Program-made: the position numbers and the translations under genes
Shown: one piece after another, positions 34,418-42,827 of the stretch
How positions within the stretch are numbered: position 1 is the first letter of the stretch
How the letters are laid out: every line of letters starts with the position of its first letter
From: an uncultured Muribaculaceae bacterium
GTDB lineage: Bacteria; Bacteroidota; Bacteroidia; Bacteroidales; Muribaculaceae
Length of the DNA stretch: 54,860 bases
Direction of reading: 5' to 3'
NCBI GenBank assembly: GCA_944320595.1
Contig: CALUIB010000019.1
Span: 1-54,860, forward strand
The notes under the pieces: model-generated
Database searches by the model: none
What the model was told of the DNA's origin: nothing
Seen by the model: the letters and a program-made list of their open reading frames with translations, nothing else

Positions 34418-35506
34418 ATGGAAAACAACATATATAGCTTAGTATTCAAAGTGACACACGCCGGCGGTTCGGGCAGCTGTTTCTACTTGAAGTCGTGCGA
34501 CCTGTTTGTCACGAACTACCACGTGGTGGAAGGTTTCCACTCGGTGGCCATCCACGATGCCAACCGCAATCCCTACCTGGCACGGGTGGTGCTGGTGAAC
34601 GCCGCGCTCGACATCGCGCTGCTTGCCGTCGATAACGACTTCTCGCAACTGCCTTCGCTCAGCCTTGCCGACGACGACTCGCTTGCCATAGGCGGCAAGA
34701 TAAGGGTAGCCGGATACCCTTACGGGATGCCTTTCACCGTGACCGAAGGCACTGTGTCGGCACCCAAGCAGCTGATGGGCGGCCAATACTACATACAGAC
34801 CGATGCCGCCGTGAACCCGGGCAACTCGGGCGGCCCCATAATCAACGACCGCGACGAGGTGGTGGGCATAACCGTGAGCAAGTTCACCGATGCCGACAAC
34901 ATGGGGTTCGGCATACGCGTCGAGTACCTGCGCAAGGTGCTTGACAGTATCGACGGGCTGGAACGCGACCGCTACCAAGTGCAATGCGAAAGCTGCGACG
35001 AACTAATCTCCGAACCCAACGAATATTGCCCGTCGTGCGGCGAACAGCTGCCCGAAGGGGTGTTCGAGGAACGCCACCGCTCGCCACTTGCCGAGTTCTG
35101 CGAAAGCGCAATCGAGCAAATGGGCATCAACCCCATCTTGGCTCGCGACGGATACGAGGCTTGGCTCTTCCACAAGGGAAGTTCCGAAATACGCATATTC
35201 GTGTGCAACGGTGCCTACCTTTTCATGGTGGCACCCATCAACCTGCTGCCCAAGAAAGACGTGGAACGTGTACTCGACTATATGCTCAGCACCGACTTCA
35301 CCCCCTACAAGATGGGCATCGAAGGGAGGCAAATCTACCTTATGTACCGCATACACCTGTCGGACATCACCGACGAGTACGAGGACGCTATACGCCAAAA
35401 CATCGTCAACTTCGCCCTCCGTGCCGATGACATGGACAATATGCTCGTCGAGCAATTCGGCTGCGAGTTCTCGGCCTACACCAAGAACCCCGAGCAACAA
35501 GCATAA
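34418..35506 (+). CDS. Trypsin-like serine protease with zinc ribbon and YbjN-like C-terminal domain
   Basis: This 362-residue protein has an S1C (HtrA/DegP-like) protease domain at about 1-180. The triad is visible as H35 in NYHVVEG, D65 in ALDIALL and S137 in NPGNSGGP. A zinc ribbon follows with C190, C193, C204 and C207. Residues about 225-355 form an alpha-beta region resembling YbjN-like proteins (IEQMGINPILARDGYEAWLF and LPKKDVERVLDYMLS). There is no PDZ domain, signal peptide or anchor, so unlike most HtrA proteases it appears cytoplasmic. The gene follows its YbjN-like partner by 11 bp. The architecture is unusual, and a role in protein quality control or proteolytic signalling is an inference. 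Confidence 0.88.
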   Translation: MENNIYSLVFKVTHAGGSGSCFYLKSCDLFVTNYHVVEGFHSVAIHDANRNPYLARVVLVNAALDIALLAVDNDFSQLPSLSLADDDSLAIGGKIRVAGYPYGMPFTVTEGTVSAPKQLMGGQYYIQTDAAVNPGNSGGPIINDRDEVVGITVSKFTDADNMGFGIRVEYLRKVLDSIDGLERDRYQVQCESCDELISEPNEYCPSCGEQLPEGVFEERHRSPLAEFCESAIEQMGINPILARDGYEAWLFHKGSSEIRIFVCNGAYLFMVAPINLLPKKDVERVLDYMLSTDFTPYKMGIEGRQIYLMYRIHLSDITDEYEDAIRQNIVNFALRADDMDNMLVEQFGCEFSAYTKNPEQQA

Positions 35507-35594
35507 GCTTAACGGCCAATTGGGCTAATTCAGTAAACAAGGCTAAAAAGCCCACTCCGCTGCCGTGAAATTTTCCATTGTGGCGATATTTGAG

Positions 35595-35602
35595 TAACTT
35601 CG
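35595..35602 (+). promoter_or_regulatory. Possible -7 promoter box of dut
   Basis: TAACTTCG is one base off TAnnTTTG. Transcription from it would begin at or after the ATG at 35607, supporting the downstream dut start at 35625. Confidence 0.35.
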
Positions 35603-35624
35603 CATCATGAAAAATATCGCTACA

Positions 35625-36068
35625 ATGGAGAAAATCACTGTGAACATAATAAACGGCTCGGGCAATCCGCTGCCAGCCTACGAAACCGAAGGGAGCGCGG
35701 GAATGGACTTGCGGGCTGCGCTCGACGAGCCTGTGGTGCTTGCCCCCCTGCAACGAGCCATGATACCCACCGGGCTGCGCATAGCCCTGCCGCAAGGATA
35801 TGAATGCCAAATACGCCCTCGCAGCGGGCTGGCCGCCAAGCACGGCATAACGGTACTGAACTCGCCCGGCACCATCGACGCTGACTACCGCGGTGAGATA
35901 AAAGTGATACTTGTGAACCTGTCGAACGAGCCATTCACCATCAACCCCGGCGAGCGAGTGTGCCAAATGGTGATTTCACGTTACAGCCGCGCCGAATGGG
36001 TACAAGTGGAAACACTCGACGAGACTGAACGCGGCAGCGGCGGTTTCGGCCACACAGGCGTGAAATAA
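35625..36068 (+). CDS. dut: dUTP diphosphatase
   Basis: This 147-residue trimeric dUTPase hydrolyses dUTP to dUMP, preventing uracil incorporation and feeding dTMP synthesis. All five motifs are visible: [41 protein letters not shown] and [10 protein letters not shown] chose [13 protein letters not shown] at 35625; an in-frame ATG at 35607 lies too close to the putative promoter. It heads a run of co-directional envelope genes, a grouping I associate with Bacteroidetes. Confidence 0.95.
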   Translation: MEKITVNIINGSGNPLPAYETEGSAGMDLRAALDEPVVLAPLQRAMIPTGLRIALPQGYECQIRPRSGLAAKHGITVLNSPGTIDADYRGEIKVILVNLSNEPFTINPGERVCQMVISRYSRAEWVQVETLDETERGSGGFGHTGVK

Positions 36069-36081
36069 CCCCAGTCCAGCC

Positions 36082-36996
36082 ATGCTGATTACCGAAGTAA
36101 CCCCGGCTGAATACAGCCAACTACTGCCAACACCGCCGCACGTATTCAACTCGGTGGAATTTTCCGAACTGAACCGCGACAAGGCCACGGAACTGCATTA
36201 CTTGATACTGGCCGACACTAAAACACGGTTCGGGATAATCCTCGGCGAAAAGGCCGACGGGCTGCACAGCCCGTTCTCGGCCCCATTCGGAGGGTTTTCC
36301 TCGCCACGGCAGCAACGGCTCACATATATGGAAGAGGCCGCGGAACTGCTGAAGGCATACGCCGACGGCAGGCCAGTGCACATAACATTGCCGCCGCTTG
36401 CCTACGACTGCTCGCAGCTGTCGAAATGGGCAAACGTGCTGCAACGCCGCGGCACAATGCAGCGCATCGACCTCAACTACCACTTCGACTTGCAACAGTT
36501 CGCACATTACGAAACCGTCATAGAGCGAAACGCACGCAAGAATCTGCATCAAGCCATGAACGAAGACCTGACGCTAACCCGGCTCGGCAACACCGACAGC
36601 GACATAGAACGCGCATACGGCGTAATCAAAGCCAACCGCGAGGAACACGGCTACCCACTGCGCATGACGCTACAGGCAGTAAAAGACACCGCCGCCATAT
36701 TAAAAGCCGACTTCTTCGTAATGACGCACCGTGGGCGCGACATCGCCGCGGCACAGGTGTTCCACGTGGCCACAAGTGTGGCACAGGTGATATACTGGGG
36801 CGACCTGAAGGAATATTCCCACCTGCGCACCATGAACCGCCTTGCCCACGACATATTTGCACACTACCACGGGCAGGGGCTGAAAATCCTCGACATAGGG
36901 CCATCTACCGTTGACGGCACACCCAACCACGGACTATGCGAGTTCAAGGAAAGCATAGGTTGCGCGGTGTCGCCCAAGTTCTCGTTCATATTATGA
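36082..36996 (+). CDS. FemAB/GNAT-like acyltransferase fold protein
   Basis: This 304-residue cytoplasmic protein has the layout of the FemAB/GNAT superfamily. An N-terminal segment (FNSVEFSELNRDKATELHYLIL) is followed by a substrate-side block (SPFSAPFGGFS), RNARKNLHQAMNEDL, and a C-terminal acyltransferase half (VFHVATSVAQVIYWGDLKEY). Relatives add amino acids to peptidoglycan precursors or acetylate sugars and amino acids. It is 13 bp after dut and about 100 bp before the TPR gene. The fold call is by pattern, the substrate is unknown, and no catalytic residue can be named with confidence. Confidence 0.72.
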   Translation: MLITEVTPAEYSQLLPTPPHVFNSVEFSELNRDKATELHYLILADTKTRFGIILGEKADGLHSPFSAPFGGFSSPRQQRLTYMEEAAELLKAYADGRPVHITLPPLAYDCSQLSKWANVLQRRGTMQRIDLNYHFDLQQFAHYETVIERNARKNLHQAMNEDLTLTRLGNTDSDIERAYGVIKANREEHGYPLRMTLQAVKDTAAILKADFFVMTHRGRDIAAAQVFHVATSVAQVIYWGDLKEYSHLRTMNRLAHDIFAHYHGQGLKILDIGPSTVDGTPNHGLCEFKESIGCAVSPKFSFIL

Positions 36997-37093
36997 CACG
37001 ACGCATGGCACTTATACATTTTTAATAAAAAATTGAAAGCCACTTCCCGAAAATGTATTTAATTTGCACGTTTGAACAAAACAATAAGCACAG

Positions 37094-38836
37094 GTGAAAA
37101 AATTTATTTTCGGCATAATAGCACTATTGGCATTGACGGCAATAATGCCGCCAGCCACATCGAAAGCATCAAAAAAAGATACCCCTACCGGCGCCAACTG
37201 CCGAAAGGCCGACTATATATTCCTCGAAGCCCTGCGGCAACGTGAGCACGACAGCATCGATGCTTTCTTCGAGCTGCTGCGCCACGCACACCAGCTCGAC
37301 CCAAGCAACAGCGTAATATCATACTACTTGGGATTCTGCTACGTGACTATGGACAATTCAAACCGCGACATCGCCGAGGAAGGGTATCGCTTGATGAAAG
37401 AGCATTTCGATGCCGTGCCAACCGACTACGACGAATCGCTCGTATATGCCAACGTGGCAAGCCGACTGGGCCACAACGACGAGGCAATCTCGGCTCTTGA
37501 CACACTTGTGAAACTGTTCCCCGACAAACTTGAAGCCCGCGGGAGGCTTGCCGACGCATACGCCCGCGGGAGGCACTTCCGCGAGGCAATAGCCACTTAC
37601 GACTACCTTGAATCGACCGAAGGCAAGTCGCTACAACTGTCGTTGCGCAAAATCAATTTCTACATGGCACTCAACGACACAGCTGGCACCATAGGCGAAG
37701 GGCGCAACCTCTTGCTTTCGGCTCCCAACAATGCCACCTACAACCTGTTGCTTGGCAACATATTCATGCAGGTGGGCAACCAAGACAGCGCACTACACTA
37801 CATCGACCGCGCACAGCAGCTCGACCCCGAAAACGGCATGACATACCTGACCAAGGCGCAAATATACTACAACGAGGGCGACTCGGTGGAATATGACAAG
37901 CAAATATACCAAGCCCTGATAAGCAAAGACCTTGACATCAACAACAAGGTGGCAGTGCTCACCGACTACATACAGCAGCTGCTCGCCGAACGCGACTCGT
38001 CGCAACGCATCGACAACCTGTTCAAGGTGCTGATAAGGCAGCACCCACACGAGAGCGAAATCCACAAGCTATATAGCCGCTACTTCGCCACGCTGCACGA
38101 CTACAAGAAGGCCGCCGAGCAGATGGAATATGTCACCGACATCGACCCGTCAAACGCCGAGAACTGGAACCTGCTGATGATGTTCAACCTCATAGCCGAA
38201 GATTACCCCAAGGCACTGGAAGCAGCGCAAAAGGCACTGGAATACAACCCCGACAGCATAGAGCTGTACCAAAACATAGCCCCGGCATACTTTCAAATGA
38301 AGGAATATGACAAGGCCATAGCCACTTACCAAAAGGCACTTGAAATAGCCGACTCCACCGACTATATGCTATGCTCGCGCCTCATTTGCGGCATGGCCGA
38401 CGCATACAGCGCACTCGGCGACACCACCCAGGCATACGACTGCTATGAGAAGTCGCTGCGCCTGTTCCCCGACAACGACCTAACGCTCAACAATTTCGCC
38501 TATTTCCTCGCCGTGAGGGATATGGAGCTTGACCGCGCCGAGCAACTCAGTGCCAAGGCCGTAAGCCTAAGCCCCGAAAGCCCCACCGTGCTCGACACAT
38601 ACGCATGGGTATTCTTCCGAAAAAAAGAATACTCGCTGGCTCTTGCCTACATAGAAAAGGCCATAAAAAATTGCAAGGAAGACAATGCCGAGATACTTGA
38701 ACACTATGGCGACATACTATTCATGAACGGACAGTTTGACCAAGCCGTGGAAAACTGGGAAAAGGCACTTGAACTCGACCCAGAGTCGGAAATACTGCGG
38801 CGGAAAGTGGAATACAAGACTTATTTTAACGAATAG
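37094..38836 (+). CDS. Periplasmic TPR-repeat protein
   Basis: This 580-residue protein begins at GTG, read as MKKFIFGIIALLALTAIMPP, which gives a signal peptide. The rest is a string of tetratricopeptide repeats through to about residue 575. Clear examples are AEDYPKALEAAQKALEYNPD, MKEYDKAIATYQKALEIAD and GQFDQAVENWEKALELDPES. TPR solenoids are protein-protein scaffolds. It directly precedes a DUF4292 lipoprotein and an EnvC-like activator, so it probably scaffolds an envelope assembly or cell-division complex (inference). Confidence 0.9.
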   Translation: MKKFIFGIIALLALTAIMPPATSKASKKDTPTGANCRKADYIFLEALRQREHDSIDAFFELLRHAHQLDPSNSVISYYLGFCYVTMDNSNRDIAEEGYRLMKEHFDAVPTDYDESLVYANVASRLGHNDEAISALDTLVKLFPDKLEARGRLADAYARGRHFREAIATYDYLESTEGKSLQLSLRKINFYMALNDTAGTIGEGRNLLLSAPNNATYNLLLGNIFMQVGNQDSALHYIDRAQQLDPENGMTYLTKAQIYYNEGDSVEYDKQIYQALISKDLDINNKVAVLTDYIQQLLAERDSSQRIDNLFKVLIRQHPHESEIHKLYSRYFATLHDYKKAAEQMEYVTDIDPSNAENWNLLMMFNLIAEDYPKALEAAQKALEYNPDSIELYQNIAPAYFQMKEYDKAIATYQKALEIADSTDYMLCSRLICGMADAYSALGDTTQAYDCYEKSLRLFPDNDLTLNNFAYFLAVRDMELDRAEQLSAKAVSLSPESPTVLDTYAWVFFRKKEYSLALAYIEKAIKNCKEDNAEILEHYGDILFMNGQFDQAVENWEKALELDPESEILRRKVEYKTYFNE

Positions 38837-38850
38837 CGTAAACGCACACC

Positions 38851-39678
38851 ATGCCCTGCCGACCAAAACAAATATTGCCCACCATGCTGCTTGCAGTGAT
38901 ACTGCTGTTCACAGCTTGCCGTACCACATCGCCAGGATACCGCGACGTGGTGCCGAGAGCCGACAACCGCAGTGCCGAGGAGCGGCTGGCATCGGTCACC
39001 GGCAGTTACAGCCAGTGGCAGACGTTCACGGCAAAGGGGCGTTTTACCGTATCGAGCCGCGAGAGCCTGTCGGCATCGATGCAAATGCGCATGGCGCACG
39101 ACAGGTACATATACATCTCGCTGCGCGGCGGCATGGGGATAGAGGGCGGCAAGATATTCATCACCCGCGACAGCCTATACGTAATCGACAAAATCAACAA
39201 ATGCTATGTGGCCGACGAAATATCCCTGTTCACCGCAGGCATCCCGGTCACGCTCGGCGAGCTACAGCAGTTGTTGCTATGCCGCACCTTCAATGCAGGT
39301 TCCACTCCGGCAATGGCCATGGCTGCCGGCAACGGCGGTTTCGCGGCAACAACCGTGGCCGACGACAGCCTCGCCACATTCACATTCGCTTTCGACCGCT
39401 ACAATCTGCTCGGCACCGTGTCGGCAATCACCAGCACCGGCCTTGCCTCATGCAATGTGGGCTATTCGGGATATATCGACACCGAAAAGGGCGGCATAGT
39501 GGCTACATCGATTGCCATAATATCGCAAATGCAGGGCACGCAATTAGCCCTGCAAGCCGACTATTCACCGGCAAGCATAAAGTGGGATAGCCCTCTCGAT
39601 GACCGGCTTTCAATTCCACCAAGCTACAAACGAGCCGACGCGCAATCGCTACTGACACAACTCGGAAACGAACTCTAA
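38851..39678 (+). CDS. DUF4292 lipoprotein
   Basis: This 275-residue lipoprotein has lipobox LFTAC (Cys23). The residues after Cys (RTTSPGYRD) lack the acidic surface-export signal, so it likely faces the periplasm. DUF4292 is a Bacteroidetes family with a LolA/LolB-like half-barrel pattern, seen here as WQTFTAKGRFTVSSRESLSA, MRMAHDRYIYISLRGGMGIE and KIFITRDSLYVIDKINKCY. A lipid- or lipoprotein-handling role is suggested by this fold but not proven. It lies 14 bp after the TPR gene and 34 bp before the EnvC-like gene. Confidence 0.88.
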   Translation: MPCRPKQILPTMLLAVILLFTACRTTSPGYRDVVPRADNRSAEERLASVTGSYSQWQTFTAKGRFTVSSRESLSASMQMRMAHDRYIYISLRGGMGIEGGKIFITRDSLYVIDKINKCYVADEISLFTAGIPVTLGELQQLLLCRTFNAGSTPAMAMAAGNGGFAATTVADDSLATFTFAFDRYNLLGTVSAITSTGLASCNVGYSGYIDTEKGGIVATSIAIISQMQGTQLALQADYSPASIKWDSPLDDRLSIPPSYKRADAQSLLTQLGNEL

Positions 39679-39712
39679 CCTATTCCCCAATCCGCACAAA
39701 AACGACCCGAAA

Positions 39713-41059
39713 ATGAGACACTGGCTGATTTACATATCAATAATCTTTTCCTTATACGCAGCCTCGGCCATGGCCCAGACTTCCATGACCGACGTGCAAC
39801 GGCAGAAGAAAGAGAAACAGGAAGAAATTAAGCGCACTTCATCGAAAATCGACAGCAACAAAAAGGAAATCACACGGCAACTGAACTCTTTGCGCTCGAT
39901 AGAAGCCGACATCACGGCACAGCAGTCGCTTATCGCAGGATTGCGCGCACAGCTCGACAGCATCAACGCCCAAACCGCAACCGTCAACGACTCGATAACG
40001 GCAATAAACCAGGAACTTGCCAAGCTGCGCCGCTCATACGCCTCAGCAGTAAGGAAAATGCACTCGCATTCATCGTCGTTCGACCGGCTGATGTTTGTAT
40101 TCTCGTCGGGGTCGTTCCACGAGGCATACCGGCGTATGCGGTACTTGAAACAATTCCAAAAATGGCGCAAGCGCAACGCCGACAAAATAGACGAACAGTT
40201 GCAATTGCTTGAGACAGAAAAGCAAAGGCTCGAAGAACTGAAAGCGCAAAAAACAAAGAACCTCACAGCCCAGCAACGTGCCAAGCTCGACCTGGAAGGG
40301 CAAAAGTCGCAACAAAACAACGTGATAACACGGCTGCGCAAGCAAGACAAGCAACTGCGTTCCACACTTGCCGAACAGCAGCGACAAGCCGACGCGCTCG
40401 ACCGCACACTCGACCGGCTGATTGCCGAGGAGCAGCGCAGGCAAGCCGAGGAAGAGAAACGCCGCAAGGCCGAAGAACAAGCACGAGCCGAGGCCGAAAC
40501 ACAGCGCAAGCAAGAAGACAAACAGCAAAAGGAAGAAATTGCCGAGGAACCAAAACCGGCAAAGCCCGAAGAAAAGACACCCGAACCGTCGGACCTCATA
40601 GGCAAAGCCCCGTCGTCGATGCCCAAGCCCGAACGCACATTCCGTGGCTCATTTGAAAGCAACAAGGGCCGCCTGCTATTCCCGGTAACCGGCAAATACA
40701 AGATTGTGGGTACATTCGGACAACACCGGCATCCCGACTTGAAATACGTCAAGGTCAACAACAACGGCATCGACATCGAGGCGCAGCCCGGCGCATCGGC
40801 TCGTGCCATATTCGACGGCAAAGTGTCGGCCGTGTTCCCTCAAGACGGCTACCACACTGTGGTGATGGTGCGCCACGGCAAATACCTGTCGATATACGTC
40901 AACCTGAGCGAAATATACGTGCGCAAGGGCGACACGCTCAAGGCCGGACAAGCCATAGGCAAAATCTACTCCGACCCCGACGACGGCGGACGCACCATAC
41001 TCCACTTCGAGGTGCGCAAGGAACGCGACAAACTCGACCCACAGCAGTGGGTGAAATAA
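39713..41059 (+). CDS. EnvC-like murein hydrolase activator (degenerate LytM/M23)
   Basis: This 448-residue secreted protein has a signal peptide (MRHWLIYISIIFSLYAASAM), a long coiled coil (about 20-285) and a C-terminal LytM domain (about 320-445). Metal ligands of active M23 peptidases are replaced: the first His position reads NNNGIDIE, the HxH region reads YVNLS, and only the second His of HLHFE remains (ILHFE). This is the layout of EnvC, which binds and activates amidases at division sites rather than cutting peptidoglycan. It sits in an operon with DUF4292 and TPR proteins. Confidence 0.92.
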   Translation: MRHWLIYISIIFSLYAASAMAQTSMTDVQRQKKEKQEEIKRTSSKIDSNKKEITRQLNSLRSIEADITAQQSLIAGLRAQLDSINAQTATVNDSITAINQELAKLRRSYASAVRKMHSHSSSFDRLMFVFSSGSFHEAYRRMRYLKQFQKWRKRNADKIDEQLQLLETEKQRLEELKAQKTKNLTAQQRAKLDLEGQKSQQNNVITRLRKQDKQLRSTLAEQQRQADALDRTLDRLIAEEQRRQAEEEKRRKAEEQARAEAETQRKQEDKQQKEEIAEEPKPAKPEEKTPEPSDLIGKAPSSMPKPERTFRGSFESNKGRLLFPVTGKYKIVGTFGQHRHPDLKYVKVNNNGIDIEAQPGASARAIFDGKVSAVFPQDGYHTVVMVRHGKYLSIYVNLSEIYVRKGDTLKAGQAIGKIYSDPDDGGRTILHFEVRKERDKLDPQQWVK

Positions 41060-41075
41060 CGCACATACCAATCCG

Positions 41076-42518
41076 ATGGGACAAGGCAGAAACGCAATAT
41101 CGCGGCAAATCATCAAGGCAATGAGCGTCTTCGGTGGTGTGCAGGTGCTTACCATTCTGTGTTCGATAGTACGCACCAAGCTCGTGGCCGTGTGGATAGG
41201 CCCGGTGGGGATAGGGCTGTTTGGCATCTACAACTCGGCCATCGACATGATTAACACCGTAGCCAACCTTGGCATACGCAGCAGCAGCGTGCGCGACATA
41301 TCCATCGAGGTGGAACACGGCAACCGCCGCTGCATAGCCGAAATAATAGGCGTGGTGCGACGCTGGACGTGGGCATTAGGCGTAATGGCAGCACTGCTAA
41401 TGCTTGCAGCCGCACCGCTGCTCAGCCGGTGGACATTCGGCGACAACAACCATTCATTAGGCTTCGTCGCACTATCGGTGGCGGTGATGCTTACTGCCAT
41501 TGTCAATTGCGAACAATCAATACTGCAAGGCACACGGCAGCTGCGGCGACTCGCCCAGGTGGGCGTGTACAGTGCCGCCGTGGGGCTTGTCGTCTCGGTG
41601 CCGCTATTCTACTTCATGCGCGCCCAGAGCATAGTGCTGTCGATAATAGCATACGTGGCAGCAGCGGCATTCTTCGCATGGAAGTTCCGCAACAAGGACT
41701 ATGCCGACATCACGGTACGGCTCACCGCCTCCCAGGTGGTGTCGCGCGGCGCAGGCTTCGTCAGGCTTGGCATTTTCATGACGCTCGGCACATTCCTCTC
41801 GATGCTTAGCTCATACATCTTCATTGCCTACCTCAACCATGCCTCGGGCACGGCTGCCGTGGGGCATTACCAAGCTGGCTACACGCTCATTCATCGTTAT
41901 GCCGGGCTCATATTCACGGCCATAGGTACCGAATATTATCCACGACTTGCCAGTGTGTGCCAAAGCCGCTGGCGCACACGCCTCTTCGTGAGCCAGGAAA
42001 TCAACATCACCCTTACAGTGCTCGCCGCCATAGTGGCAGTATTCATCCTGTCGAGGCAATTAGTCGTAAACATTCTGTATTCAGCCGATTTCAATGCCAT
42101 TATCCCGTTCATCACCTACGCCAGCATTGGCATAGTGTTCCAAGCCATATCGTGGTGCATGGCCTACGTGATAATCGCCCGGGGGAAAGGGAAAATCTAT
42201 ATCCTGACTGAAATCGCAAGCACAGCCATAGGGCTTGCACTCAACATCACATTCTATAACATCGCCGGGCTGACCGGCCTTGGCTGGGCATACGCCGTGT
42301 GGTATGCCATTTACACCATCATCGTCGGCGTGGTTTACTTCCGTGTTTTCCGACTCACGCTGCACCGCTCCACTCTAATAGTGTCACTTTATGCCACCAC
42401 GGTCGCCGTGGCGGCAATCATCACCATGAACACGGGGTTGTGGCCGCTCACTGCCGCCATAGCCGTGGTTGCCACAATCGCTGGCTGCGCTATGCTGCGC
42501 AAGCGACTGCGCCGATAA
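41076..42518 (+). CDS. O-antigen/polysaccharide flippase (MOP superfamily)
   Basis: This 480-residue membrane protein has about 12-14 hydrophobic segments. The N-terminus ISRQIIKAMSVFGGVQVLTI and VWIGPVGIGLFGIYNS is typical of Wzx-like O-antigen translocases. These move lipid-linked oligosaccharides across the inner membrane. It follows the EnvC-like gene by 16 bp and is the last gene of the plus-strand run, ending immediately before a converging DUF4250 gene. The sugar substrate is unknown. Confidence 0.9.
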   Translation: MGQGRNAISRQIIKAMSVFGGVQVLTILCSIVRTKLVAVWIGPVGIGLFGIYNSAIDMINTVANLGIRSSSVRDISIEVEHGNRRCIAEIIGVVRRWTWALGVMAALLMLAAAPLLSRWTFGDNNHSLGFVALSVAVMLTAIVNCEQSILQGTRQLRRLAQVGVYSAAVGLVVSVPLFYFMRAQSIVLSIIAYVAAAAFFAWKFRNKDYADITVRLTASQVVSRGAGFVRLGIFMTLGTFLSMLSSYIFIAYLNHASGTAAVGHYQAGYTLIHRYAGLIFTAIGTEYYPRLASVCQSRWRTRLFVSQEINITLTVLAAIVAVFILSRQLVVNILYSADFNAIIPFITYASIGIVFQAISWCMAYVIIARGKGKIYILTEIASTAIGLALNITFYNIAGLTGLGWAYAVWYAIYTIIVGVVYFRVFRLTLHRSTLIVSLYATTVAVAAIITMNTGLWPLTAAIAVVATIAGCAMLRKRLRR

Positions 42519-42698
42519 TCACCAAAATTTGTTCTGAGCCTTGTTATACACAAATCCCACACTGCCAAGGCGGTCTTCGAGCCACCGGCGGTCGATTTGC
42601 ATATCGCTGCACATCTCGTCGAGCGACCCATACTGGTCGCGCAATTTCATATTCACATAGCTAAGCAGCATCATTACATCACTCGGTAATTCGGTCAT
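42519..42698 (-). CDS. DUF4250 protein (59 residues)
   Basis: This is a small gene. The product begins MTELPSDVMMLLSYVNMKLR, continues with DQYGSLDEMCSDMQIDRRWL and ends in AQNKFW. That matches the DUF4250 pattern, in which a short helix-turn-helix-like fold carries PxDPVMLLSxVNxKLRDxYxSLDELC. A weak AGGA site precedes the start. The stop codon abuts the end of the flippase gene on the other strand. Expression probably starts from the repeat-borne promoter at 42724-42754. The function is unknown. Confidence 0.88.
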   Translation of the reverse strand: MTELPSDVMMLLSYVNMKLRDQYGSLDEMCSDMQIDRRWLEDRLGSVGFVYNKAQNKFW

Positions 42699-42723
42699 AA
42701 TCCTAATCTTTTAAAAACCACCG

Positions 42724-42754
42724 CAAAGGTAGTGCAAGGCGAGCGCAATTGCAA
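42724..42754 (-). promoter_or_regulatory. Repeat-borne promoter of the DUF4250 gene
   Basis: On the minus strand TTG (42752-42754) and TACCTTTG (42724-42731) are separated by exactly 20 bp. The -33 element and spacer lie within the structured repeat. Confidence 0.65.
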
Positions 42755-42801
42755 AAAAAAAACAGCTTGCTGATTTTTTCAGCATTGCCGAGCCGCAGCT
42801 A
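42730..42801 (+). repeat. Structured intergenic repeat, locus C (single unit)
   Basis: The unit begins TAGTGCAAGGCGAGCGCAAT and ends ATTGCCGAGCCGCAGCTA. The inner stem is A-tract/T-tract plus CAGC-TT-GCTG, different in sequence from loci A and B but again a hairpin with a GCTTGC apex. Confidence 0.8.
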
Positions 42802-42827
42802 CGTTATTGCAACATTATTTTATGCAG

